This document shows positions 18,201 through 30,700 of a DNA stretch of 64,000 bases, in pieces. Every line of letters begins with the position of its first letter. The first letter of the stretch is position 1. A program made the position numbers and the translations under genes. The DNA lies in the NCBI GenBank assembly GCA_023053545.1, contig JAKZAN010000109.1, forward strand, positions 37,042 to 101,041. The letters are read 5' to 3'. The notes beneath the pieces were generated by a model. The model searched no databases and was not told the origin of the DNA. It was given only the letters and a program-made list of their open reading frames with translations. Source of the DNA: Lepidurus packardi. Lineage: Eukaryota; Arthropoda; Branchiopoda; Notostraca; Triopsidae.

Positions 18201-20136
18201 TAAGTCCTTAATTCATTAATTAAGTCAGTAATTCATGAATTAAGTCTGTAATTATTTATCTAAGTCAGTAATTCATTAATTAAGTCAGTAATTCGTGAAT
18301 TAAGTCAGTAATTCATGAATTAAGTCAGTAATTCATTAATTAGGTCAGTAATACATGAATTAAGTAAGTAATTCATGAATTAAGTCAGTATTTCATTAAT
18401 TAAGTCCGTAATTCATGAATGAAGTCAGAAATTCATGAATTAAGTCATTAATTCATGAATTAAGTCAGTAATTCATTAATTCAGTCCGTAATTCATTAAT
18501 TAAGTCAGTAATTCATGAATTAAGTCAGTAATACATGAAATAATTCAGTAATTCATTAATTAAGTCAGTAATTCATTAATTAAGTCAGTAATTCATTAAT
18601 TAAGTCAGTAATTCATGAATTAAGTCAGTAATTTATGAATTAGGTCAGTAATACATGAATTAAGTAAGCAATTCATGAATTAAGTCAGTAATTCATTAAC
18701 TAAGTCAGTAATTCATGAATTAAGTCAGTAATTTATTAATTAGGTCAGTAATTCATGAATTCAGTCAGTAATTCATGAATGAAGTCAGTAATTTATGAAT
18801 TTAATCAATAAATCATGAATTAAGTCAGTAATTCATTATTTAGTCAGTTATTCATTAATTAAGTCCGTAATTCATTAATTAAGTCAGTAATTTATGAATT
18901 AAGTCCGTAATTATTTATCTAAGTCCGTAATTCATTAATTAAGTCAGTAATTCATGACTTAAGTCAGTAATACATGAATTAAGTAAGTAATTCATTAATT
19001 AAGTCAGTAATTCATGAATTAAGTTAGTAGTTCATTAATTAAGTCCTTAATTCATTAATTAAGTCAGTAATTCATGAATTAAGTCTGTAATTATTTATCT
19101 AAGTCAGTAATTCATTAATTAAGTCAGTAATTCGTGAATTAAGTCAGTAATTCATGAATTAAGTCAGTAATTCCTGAATTAGGTCAGTAATACATGAATT
19201 AAGTAAGTAATTCATGAATTAAGTCAGTAATTCATTAACTAAGTCAGTAATTCATGAATTAAGTCAGTAATTTATGAATTAGGTCAGCAATTCATGAATT
19301 AAGTCAGTAATTCATGAATCAAGTCAGTAATTCATGAATTTACTCAATAAATCATGAATTAAGTCAGTAATTCATTAATGAAGTCAGTAATTCATGAATT
19401 TACTCAATAAATCATGAATTAAGTCAGTAATTCATTAATGAAGTCAGTAATTCATTAATTAAGTCCGTAATTCGTTAATGAAGTCAGTAATTCATGAATT
19501 TACTCAATAAATCATGAATTAAGTCAGTAATTCATTAATGAAGTCAGTAATTCATTAATTAAGTCCGTAATTCGTTAATTAAGTCAGTAATTCATGAATT
19601 AAGTCAGTAATTCATTAATTAAGTCCGTAATTCATTAATTAAGTCAGTAATTCATGAATTAAGTCAGTAATACATGAAATAATTCAGTAATTCAGTAATT
19701 AAGTCAGTAATTCCTGAATTAGGTCAGTAATACATGAATTAAGTAAGTAATTCATGAATTAAGTCAGTAATTCATTAACTAAGTCAGTAATTCATGAATT
19801 AAGTCAGTAATTTATGAATTAGGTCAGCAATTCATGAATTAAGTCAGTAATTCATGAATCAAGTCAGTAATTCATGAATTTACTCAATAAATCATGAATT
19901 AAGTCAGTAATTCATTAATGAAGTCAGTAATTCATGAATTTACTCAATAAATCATGAATTAAGTCAGTAATTCATTAATGAAGTCAGTAATTCATTAATT
20001 AAGTCCGTAATTCGTTAATTAAGTCAGTAATTCATGAATTAAGTCAGTAATTCATTAATTAAGTCCGTAATTCATTAATTAAGTCAGTAATTCATAAATT
20101 AAGTCAGTAATACATGAAATAATTCAGTAATTCAGT
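15219..20136. repeat. Satellite A higher-order block 2 (4,918 bp, 246 monomers)
   Basis: Near-identical copy of block 1, including both 19-bp monomers (near 17,859 and 18,837). It differs by gains of 60 bp near 15,500 and 120 bp near 16,840 (3 and 6 monomers). A third copy begins at 20,137 but breaks down after a few hundred bases. Confidence 0.85.
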
Positions 20137-23100
20137 AATTAAGTCAGTAATTCATGAATTAGGTCAGTAATACATGAATTAAGTAAGTAATTCATGAATT
20201 AAGTCAGTAATTCATTAACTAAGTCAGTAATTCATGAATTAAGTCAGTAATTTATGAATTAGGTCAGCAATTCATGAATTAAGTCAGTAATTCATGAATT
20301 AAGTCAGTAATTCATGAATCAAGTCAGTAATTCATGAATTTACTCAATAAAACATGAATTAAGTCAGTAATTCATTAATGAAGTCAGTAATTCATAAATT
20401 AAGTCCGTAATTCATTACTTAAGTCAGTAATTCATGAATTAAGTCAGTAATACATGAAATAATTCAGTAATTCAGTAATTAAGTCAGTAATTCATTAATT
20501 AAGTCAGTAATTCATTAATTAAGTCAGTAATTCATTAATTAAGTCAGTAATTCATTAATTAAGTCAGTAATTCATTAATTAAGTCAGTAATTCATTAATT
20601 AAGTCAGTAATTCATGAACTAAGTCAGTAATTTATGAATTAGGTCAGTAATTCATGAATTAAGTCATGAATTCATGAATTAAGTCATTAATTCATGAATT
20701 AAGTCAGTAATTCATTAATTAAGTCCGTAATTCATTAATTAAGTCAGTAATTCATGAATTAAGTCAGTAATACATGAAATAATTCAGTAGTTTATTAATT
20801 AAGTCAGTAATTCATTAATTAAGTCAGTAATTCATGAATTAAGTCAGTAATTCATTAATTAAGTCCGTAATTCATTAATTAAGTCAGTAATTCATGAATT
20901 AAGTCAGTAATACATGAAATAATTCAGTAATTCAATAATTAAGTCAGTAATTCATTAATTAAGTCAGTAATTCATTAATTAAGTCAGTAATTCATTAATT
21001 AAGTCAGTAATTCATGAACTAAGTCAGTAATTTATGAATTAGGTCAGTAATTCATGAATTAAGTCATGAATTCATGAATTAAGTCATTAATTCATGAATT
21101 AAGTCAGTAATTCATTAATTAAGTCCGTAATTCATTAATTAAGTCAGTAATTCATGAATTAAGTCAGTAATACATGAAATAATTCAGTAGTTCATTAATT
21201 AAGTCATTAATTCATTAATTAAGTCAGTAATTCATTAATTAAGTCAGTAATTCATGAATTAGGTCAGTAATACATGAATTAAGTAAGTAATTCATGAATT
21301 AAGTCAGTAATTCATTAACTAAGTCAGTAATTCATGAATTAAGTCAGTAATTTATGAATTAGGTCAGTAATTCATGAATTAAGTCAGTAATTCATGAATC
21401 AAGTCAGTAATTCATGAATTTACTCAATAAATCATGAATTAAGTCAGTAATTCATTAATGAAGTCAGTAATTCATAAATTAAGTCCGTAATTCATTACTT
21501 AAGTCAGTAATTCATGAATTAAGTCAGTAATTCATTAATTAAGTCCGTAATTCATTAATTAAGTCAGTAATTCATGAATTAAGTCAGTAATACATGAAAT
21601 AATTCAGTAATTCAATAATTAAGTCAGTAATTCATTAATTAAGTCAGTAATTCATTAATTAAGTCAGTAATTCATTAATTAAGTCAGTAATTCATGAACT
21701 AAGTCAGTAATTTATGAATTAGGTCAGTAATTCATGAATTAAGTCATGAATTCATGAATTAAGTCATTAATTCATGAATTAAGTCAGTAATTCATTAATT
21801 AAGTCCGTAATTCATTAATTAAGTCAGTAATTCATGAATTAAGTCAGTAATACATGAAATAATTCAGTAGTTCATTAATTAAGTCAGTAATTCATTAATT
21901 AAGTCAGTAATTCATTAATTAAGTCAGTAATTCATGAATTAGGTCAGTAATACATGAATTAAGTAAGTAATTCATGAATTAAGTCAGTAATTCATTAACT
22001 AAGTCAGTAATTCATGAATTAAGTCAGTAATTTATGAATTAGGTCAGTAATTCATGAATTAAGTCAGTAATTCATGAATCAAGTCAGTAATTCATGAATT
22101 TACTCAATAAATCATGAATTAAGTCAGTAATTCATTAATGAAGTCAGTAATTCATAAATTAAGTCCGTAATTCATTACTTAAGTCAGTAATTCATGAATT
22201 AAGTCAGTAATTCATTAATTAAGTCCGTAATTCATTAATTAAGTCAGTAATTCATGAATTAAGTCAGTAATACATGAAATAATTCAGTAATTCAATAATT
22301 AAGTCAGTAATTCATTAATTAAGTCAGTAATTCATTAATTAAGTCAGTAATTCATTAATTAAGTCAGTAATTCATTAATTAAGTCAGTAATTCATTAATT
22401 AAGTCAGTAATTCATGAACTAAGTCAGTAATTTATGAATTAGGTCAGTAATTCATGAATTAAGTCATGAATTCATGAATTAAGTCATTAATTCATGAATT
22501 AAGTCAGTAATTCATTAATTAAGTCCGTAATTCATTAATTAAGTCAGTAATTCATGAATTAAGTCAGTAATACATGAAATAATTCAGTAGTTCATTAATT
22601 AAGTCAGTAATTCATTAATTAAGTCAGTAATTCATTAATTAAGTCAGTAATTCATGAATTAGGTCAGTAATACATGAATTAAGTAAGTAATTCATGAATT
22701 AAGTCAGTAATTCATTAACTAAGTCAGTAATTCATGAATTAAGTCAGTAATTTATGAATTAGGTCAGTAATTCATGAATTAAGTCAGTAATTCATGAATC
22801 AAGTCAGTAATTCATGAATTTACTCAATAAATCATGAATTAAGTCAGTAATTCATTAATGAAGTCAGTAATTCATAAATTAAGTCCGTAATTCATTACTT
22901 AAGTCAGTAATTCATGAATTAAGTCAGTAATTCATTAATTAAGTCCGTAATTCATTAATTAAGTCAGTAATTCATGAATTAAGTCAGTAATACATGAAAT
23001 AATTCAGTAATTCAATAATTAAGTCAGTAATTCATTAATTAAGTCAGTAATTCATTAATTAAGTCAGTAATTCATTAATTAAGTCAGTAATTCATGAACT

Positions 23101-24175
23101 AAGTCAGTAATTTATGAATTAGGTCAGTAATTCATGAATTAAGTCATGAATTCATGAATTAAGTCAGTAATTCATTAATTAAGTCAGTAATTCATTAATT
23201 AAGTCCGTAATTCATTAATTAAGTCAGTAATTCATGAATTAAGTCAGTAATACATGAAATAATTCAGTAGTTCATTAATTAAGTCAGTAATTCATTAATT
23301 AAGTCAGTAATTCATTAATTAAGTCAGTAATTCATGAATTAGGTCAGTAATACATGAATTAAGTAAGTAATTCATGAATTAAGTCAGTAATTCATTAACT
23401 AAGTCAGTAATTCATGAATTAAGTCAGTAATTTATGAATTAGGTCAGTAATTCATGAATTAAGTCAGTAATTCATGAATCAAGTCAGTAATTCATGAATT
23501 TACTCAATAAATCATGAATTAAGTCAGTAATTCATTAATGAAGTCAGTAATTCATAAATTAAGTCCGTAATTCATTACTTAAGTCAGTAATTCATGAATT
23601 AAGTCAGTAATTCATTAATTAAGTCCGTAATTCATTAATTAAGTCAGTAATTCATGAATTAAGTCAGTAATACATGAAATAATTCAGTAATTCAATAATT
23701 AAGTCAGTAATTCATTAATTAAGTCAGTAATTCATTAATTAAGTCAGTAATTCATTAATTAAGTCAGTAATTCATGAACTAAGTCAGTAATTTATGAATT
23801 AGGTCAGTAATTCATGAATTAAGTCATGAATTCATGAATTAAGTCATTAATTCATGAATCAAGTCAGTAATTCATTAATTTACTCATTAAATGATGAATT
23901 AAGTCAGTAGTTCATTAATTAAGTCAGTAATTCATTAATTATGTCAGTAATTCATTAATTAAGTCAGTAATTCATGAATTAAGTCAGTAATTTATGAATT
24001 AGGTCAGTAATACATGAATTAAGTAAGCAATTTATGAATTAAGTCAGTAATTCATTAACTAAGTCAGTAATTCATGAATTAAGTCAGTAATTTATGAATT
24101 AGGTCAGTAATTCATGAATTCAGTCAGTAATTCATGAATTCAGTCAGTAATTCATGAATCAAGTCAGTAATTCAT
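20137..24175. repeat. Satellite A region with 680/720-bp higher-order repeat
   Basis: The landmark AGGTCAGTAATACATGAATT occurs at 20,161, 21,261, 21,941, 22,661 and 23,341. The last four are spaced 680, 720 and 680 bp (34 and 36 monomers). The difference is two extra CATT-type monomers near 22,361-22,400. After about 23,860 the pattern breaks into mixed variants up to the junction. Confidence 0.8.
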
Positions 24176-24211
24176 GATAATGAATTACTGACTTAATTCA
24201 TGATTTATTGA
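24161..24211. repeat. Inverted satellite A fragment at the A/B junction
   Basis: Bases 24,180-24,211 are the exact reverse complement of a satellite A stretch containing the TCAATAAATCATG variant. They face the last direct monomer, forming a palindrome with 15-nt arms (24,161-24,175 and 24,180-24,194) around a GATA loop. This is the only strand switch I noticed in the arrays. Confidence 0.9.
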
Positions 24212-24780
24212 AGAATTATTTAAGTCCGTAAGGAATTAATTAAGTCCGTAATGAATTAATAAGGTCCGTAATGAATTAATTAAGTACGTAATGAATTAAT
24301 AAATTCCGTAATGAACTAATTATTTCCGTAAAGAATTAATTAAGTCCGTAAGGAATTAATTAAGTCCGTAGGGATTTAATTAAGGCCGTAAAGAATTAAT
24401 TAAGTCCGTAGGTTTTTAATTAAGTCCGTAAGGAATTAATTAAGTCCCTAAGGAATTTATAAAGTCCGTAATGAATTAATAAAATTTGTAGGTAATTAAT
24501 TAAGTCCGTAGTGAATTAATTGAGTCCGTAAGGAATTAATTAATTCCGTAATGAATAAATAAAGTCTGTAATGAATTAATTAAGTTCGTAATGAATTAAT
24601 TAAGTCCATAATGAATAAATTAAGTCCGTAATGAATTAATAAAGTCCGTAAGGAATTAATTAAGTCCGTAAGGAATTAATAAGTCCGTAATGAATTAATT
24701 AATTCCGTAAAGAACTAATTCCGTAAACAATTAGTTCAGTCCGTAACTAATTTATTCAGTCCGTAAGGGATTAATTCCGT
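24212..24780. repeat. Degenerate transition monomers between satellites A and B
   Basis: Monomers read mostly GTAATGAATTAATTAAGTCC and GTAAGGAATTAATTAAGTCC with many private substitutions (for example near 24,362, 24,411 and 24,481) and some irregular lengths (near 24,680-24,760). The AATTAAGTCC part is shared with satellite A, the GGAATT part with B, so these look like diverged intermediates at an array edge. Confidence 0.75.
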
Positions 24781-27700
24781 CCGTAAAGAATTAATTCAGT
24801 TCGCAAGGAATTAATTCAGTCCGTAAGGGATTAATTCAGGCCGTAAGGAATTAATTCAGTCCGTAAGGAATTAATTCAATCCGCAAGGAATTAATTCAGT
24901 CCGTAAGGAATTAATTCAGTCCGTAATGGATTAATTAAGTGCGTAATGAATTAATTAAGTCCGTAAGGAATTCATTCATTCCGTAAGGAATTAATTAAGT
25001 CGGTAAGGATTTAATTCAGTCCGTAAGGAATTATTTCAGTCCGTATTGAATTAATTAAGTCCGTAGAGAATTAATTCAGTCCGTAAGGAATTAATTCAGT
25101 AAGAAAGGAATTCAATCAATCCTAAAGAAATAATTCAGCCCGTAAGGAATTAATTCATTCCGAAAAGAATTAATTAAGTCCGTAAGGAATTAACTAAGTC
25201 CATAAGGAATTAATTAAGTCCATAAGAAATTAATTAATTTCGTAAGGAATTATTTAAGTCCGTAAAGAATTAATTCAGTCCGTAAGGAATTAATTCAGTC
25301 TGTAAAGAATTAAATCAGGCCGTAAAGAATTAATTCAATCCGTAATGAATTAATTAAGTCCGTAATGAATTAATTCAGTCCGCAATTAATTAATTCAGTC
25401 CGTAAGGAATTAATTCAATCCGTAAACAATTAGTTCAGTCCGTAACTAATTAATTCAGTCCGTAAGGGATTAATTCCGTCCGTAAAGAATTTATTCAGTT
25501 CGCAAGGGATTAATTCAGGCCGTGAAGAATTAAATCAGGCCGTAAGGAATTAATTCAGTCCGTAATTATTTAATTAAGTCCGTAAGGAAATTAATTCATT
25601 CCGCAAGGAATTAATTCAGTCCGTATGGAATTAATTCAGTAAGAAAGGAATTCAATCAATCCTAAAGAATTAATTCAGTCCGTAAGGAATTAATTCAGTC
25701 CGTAAGGAATTAATTCAGTCCGTAAGGAATTAATTCAGTCCGTAAAGAATTAATTCAGTCCGTAAGGAATTAATCCAGTCCGTAATGGATTAATTAAATG
25801 CGTAATGAATTAATTAAATCCGTAAGGAATTAATTCATTCCGTAAGGAATTAATTAAGTCGGTAAGGATTTAATTCAGTCCGTAAGGAATTATTCAAGTC
25901 CGTAAGGAATTAATTCAGTCCGTAAGGAATTATTTCATTCCGTATTGAATTAATTCAGTCCGTAAGGAATTAATTCAGTAAGAAAGGAATTCAATCAATC
26001 CTAAAGAATTAATTCAGTCCGTAAGGAATTAATTCAGTCCGTAAGGAATTAATTCAGTCCGTAAGGAATTAATTCAGTCCGTAAGGAATTAATTCAGTCC
26101 GTAAGGAATTAATCCAGTCCGTAAGGAATTAATTCAGTAAGTAAGGAATTCAATCGATCCTAAAGAATTAATTCAGTCCGTAAGGAATTAATTCAGTTCG
26201 TAAGGAATTATTTCAGTCCGTATTGAATTAATTCAGTCCGTAATGAATTAATTAAGTCCGTAAGGAATTAATTCAGTCCGCAATTAATTAATTCAGTCCG
26301 TAAGGAATTAATTCAGTTCGTAAGGTATTATTTCAGTCCGTATTGAATTAATTAAGTCCGTAAGGAATTAATTCAGTCCGTAAGGAATTCATTAAGTCCG
26401 TTAGTAATAAATTAAGTCCATAAGGAATTAATTAATTCCATAAGGAATTAATTAAGTCCGTAAGGAATTAATTTATTCCATAAGGAATTAATTCAGTCCG
26501 TAAGGAATTATTTAAATCCGTAAAGAATTAATTCAGTCCGTACGGAATTAATTCAGTCTGTAAAGAATTAAATCAGGACGTAATGAATTAATTCAGTCCG
26601 TAATGAATTAATTCAGTCCGTAAGGAATTAATTCAGTCCGCAAGGAATTAATTCAGTCCGTAAGGGATTAATTCAGTCCATCAGGAATAAATTCAGTCCG
26701 TAAGGAATTAATTCAATCCGTAAACAATTAGTTCAGTCCGTAACCAATTAATTCAGTCCGTAAGGGATTAATTCCGTCCGTAAAGAATTAATTCAGTCCG
26801 TAAGGAATTAATTCGTTCCGTAAGGAATTAATTCAGTTCGCAAGGAATTAATTCAGTCCGTAAGGGATTAATTCAGTCCGTAAGGAATTAATTCAGTCCG
26901 TAACTAATGAATTCAGGCCGTAAGGAATTAATTCAGTCCGTAAGGAATTAATTCAGTCCGTAAGGAATTAATTCAGTCCGTAAGGAATTAATTCAGACCG
27001 TAAGGAATTAATTCAGTCCGTAAAGTATTATTTCAGTCCGTAACTAATTAATTCAGTAAGTTAGGAATTCAATCAATCCTAAGGAATTAATTCAGTCCGT
27101 AAGGAAATAATTCAGTCCATAAGGAATTAATTCAGTCCGCAAGGAATTAATTCAGTCAGTAATGAATAAATTCAGTCCATCAGGAATTAATTCAGTCCGT
27201 AAGGAATTAATTCAATCCGTAAACAATTAGTTCAGTCCATAACTAATTAATACAGTCAGTAATGAATTAATTCAGTCCATCAGGAATTAATTCAGTCCGT
27301 AAGGAATTAATTCAATCCGTAAACAATTAGTTCAGTCCGTAACTAATTAATTCAGTCCGTAAGGGATTAATTCCGTCCGTAAAGAATTAATTCAGTCCGT
27401 AAGGAATTAATTCAGGCCGTAAGGAATTAATTCAGTCCGTAAGGAATTAATTCAGTCCGCAAGGAATTAATTCAGTCCGTAAGGAATTAATTCATTCCGT
27501 AAGGAATAAATTAAATTCGTAAGGATATGATTCAGTCCGTAAGGAAGTTATTCAGTCAGAAAAGGGATTGATTCAGTCCGTAGGGAACTAATTAAATCCG
27601 TAATGAATCAATTAACTCCGTAATAAATTAATTCAGTCCGTAAGGAATTAATTCAGTCCGTAAAGAATTAAATCAGGCCGTAAGGAATTAATTCAGTCCG

Positions 27701-30700
27701 TAATGAATTAATTAAGTCCGTAAGGAATTAATGCAGTCCGCAAGGAATTAATTCAGTCCGTATGGAATTAATTCAGTCCGTAAGGAATTAGTTCAGTACG
27801 TAAGGAATTAGTTCCGTCCGTAAGGAATTAGTTCAGTCCGTAAGGAATTAATTCAGTCCGTAAGGAATTAATTCAGTCCGTAAGGAATTAATTCAGTCCG
27901 TAAGGAATTAATCCAGTCCGTAAGGAATTAATTCAGTAAGTAAGGAATTCAATCAATCCTAAAGAATTAATTCAGTCCGTAAGGAATTTATTCAGTCCGT
28001 AAGGAATTATTTCAGTCCGTATTGAATTAATTAAGTCCGTAAAGAATTAATTCAGTCCGTAAGGAATTAATTCAGTCCGTAAGGAATTAATTCAGTCCGC
28101 AAGGAATTAATTCAGTCCGTATGGAATTAATTCAGTCCGTAAGGAATTAGTTCAATACGTAAGGAATTAGTTCCGTCCGTAAGGAATTATTTAAGTCCGT
28201 AAAGAATTAATTCCGTCCGTAAGAAATTAATTAAGTCCGTAAGGAATTAATTCAGTCAGTAATGAATTAATTCAGTCCATCAGGAATTAATTCAGTCCGT
28301 AAGGAATTAATTCAATCCGTAAACAATTAGTTCAGTCCGTAACTAATTAATTCAGTCCGTAAGGGATTAATTCGTTCCGTAAGGAATTAATTCAGTTCGC
28401 AAGGAATTAATTCAGTCCGTAAGGGATTAATTCAGGCCGTAAGGAATTAATTCAGTCCGTAAGGAATTAATTCAGTCCGTAAGGAATTAATTCATTCCGT
28501 AAGGAATAAATTAAGTTCGTAAGGATATGATTCAGTCCGTAAGGAAGTTATTCAGTCAGAAAAGGGATTGATTCAGTCCGTAGGGAACTAATTAAATCCG
28601 TAATGAATCAATTAACTCCGTAATAAATTAATTCAGTCCGCAAGGAATTAATTCAGTCCGTAAGGAATTAATTCAGTCCGTAAAGAATTAAATCAGGCCG
28701 TAAGGAATTAATTCAGTCCGTAATGAATTAATTAAGTCCGTAAGGAATTAATGCAGTCCGCAAGGAATTAGTTCCGTCCGTAAGGAATTAGTTCAGTCCG
28801 TAAGGAATTAATTCAGTCCGTAAGGAATTAATTCAGTCCGTAAGGAATTAATTCAGTCCGTAAGGAATTAATCCAGTCCGTAAGGAATTAATTCAGTAAG
28901 TAAGAAATTCAATCAATCCAAAAGAATTAATTCAGTCCGTAAGGAATTTATTCAGTCCGTAAGGAATTATTTCAGTCCGTATTGAATTAATTAAGTCCGT
29001 AAAGAATTAATTCAGTCCGTAAGGAATTAATTCAGTCCGTAAGGAATTAATTCAGTCCGCAAGGAATTAATTCAGTCCGTATGGAATTAATTCAGTCCGT
29101 AAGGAATTAGTTCAATACGTAAGGTATTAGTTCCGTCCGTAAGGAATTATTTAAGTCCGTAAAGAATTAATTCCGTCCGTAAGAAATTAATTAAGTCCGT
29201 AAGGAATTAATTCAGTCAGTAATGAATTAATTCAGTCCATCAGGAATTAATTCAGTCCGTAAGGAATTAATTCAATCCGTAAACAATTAGTTCAGTCCGT
29301 AACTAATTAATTCAGTCCGTAAGGGATTAATTCAGTCCGTAAGGAATTAATTCAGTCCGTAAAGAATTAATTAAGTCCGTAAGGAATTAATTAAGTACGT
29401 TAGGAATTAATTCAGTCCGTTAGGAATTCATAAAGTCCGTTAGAAATTAATTCACTCCATAAGGAATTAATTAAGTCCATAAGGAATTAATTAAGTCCGT
29501 AAGGAATTAATTCAGTCCGTAATGGATTAATTAAGTGCGTAATGAATTAATTAAGTCCGTACGGAATTAATTCATTCCGTAAGGAATTAATTAAGTCGAT
29601 AAGGATTTAATTCAGTCCGTAAGGAATTATTCAAGTCCGTAAGGAATTATTCAAGTCCGTAAGGAATTAATTAAGTCCGTAAGGAATTATTTCAGTCCGT
29701 ATTGAATTAATTAAGTCCGTAGAGAATTAATTAAGTCCGTAAGGAATTAATTTAGTAAGAAAGGAATTCAATCAATCCTAAAGAATTAATTCAGTCCTTA
29801 AGGAATTAATTCAGTCCGTAAGGAATTAATTCAGTCCGTAAGGGATTAATTCAGGCCGTAAGGAATTAATTCAGTCCGTAAGGAATTAATTCAGTCCGTA
29901 AGGAATTAATTCATTCCGTAAGGAATAAATTAAGTTCGTAAGGATATGATTCAGTCCGTAAGGAAGTTATTCAGTCAGAAAAGGGATTGATTCAGTCCGT
30001 AGGGAACTAATTAAATCCGTAATGAATCAATTAACTCCGTAATAAATTAATTCAGTCCGCAAGGAATTAATTCAGTCCGTAAGGAATTAATTCAGTCCGT
30101 AAAGAATTAAATCAGGCCGTAAGGAATTAATTCAGTCCGTAATGAATTAATTAAGTCCGTAAGGAATTAATGCAGTCCGCAAGGAATTAATTCAGTCCGT
30201 ATGGAATTAATTCAGTCCGTAAGGAATTAGTTCAGTACGTAAGGAATTAGTTCCGTCCGTAAGGAATTAGTTCAGTCCGTAAGGAATTAATTCAGTCCGT
30301 AAGGAATTAATTCAGTCCGTAAGGAATTAATTCAGTCCGTAAGGAATTAATCCAGTCCGTAAGGAATTAATTCAGTAAGTAAGGAATTCAATCAATCCAA
30401 AAGAATTAATTCAGTCCGTAAGGAATATATTCAGTCCGTAAGGAATTATTTCAGTCCGTATTGAATTAATTAAGTCCGTAAAGAATTAATTCAGTCCGTA
30501 AGGAATTAATTCAGTCCGTAAGGAATTAATTCAGTCCGCAAGGAATTAATTCAGTCCGTATGGAATTAATTCAGTCCGTAAGGAATTAGTTCAATACGTA
30601 AGGAATTATTTCCGTCCGTAAGGAATTATTTAAGTCCGTAAAGAATTAATTCCGTCCGTAAGAAATTAATTAAGTCCGTAAGGAATTAATTCAGTTCGTA

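Larger units (their letters stand above)
10433..24175. repeat. Satellite A: tandem array of 20-bp monomers, about 13.7 kb
   Basis: Consensus AATTAAGTCAGTAATTCATG, with the last base often T, about 687 monomers in unbroken head-to-tail order. Recurrent variants include AATTAAGTCC, AATTAGGTCA, AATTTACTCAATAAATCATG and AAATAATTCAGTAATTCA. Almost all units are exactly 20 bp; rare 19-bp units (near 12,941, 13,919, 17,859 and 18,837) shift the register. Stop codons recur in all frames and no ORF is present. The core AATTCATGAATT is a perfect 12-bp palindrome, and CATT-ending units create TTAATTAA. The left edge against the LTR is sharp, without degenerate monomers. Confidence 0.97.
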
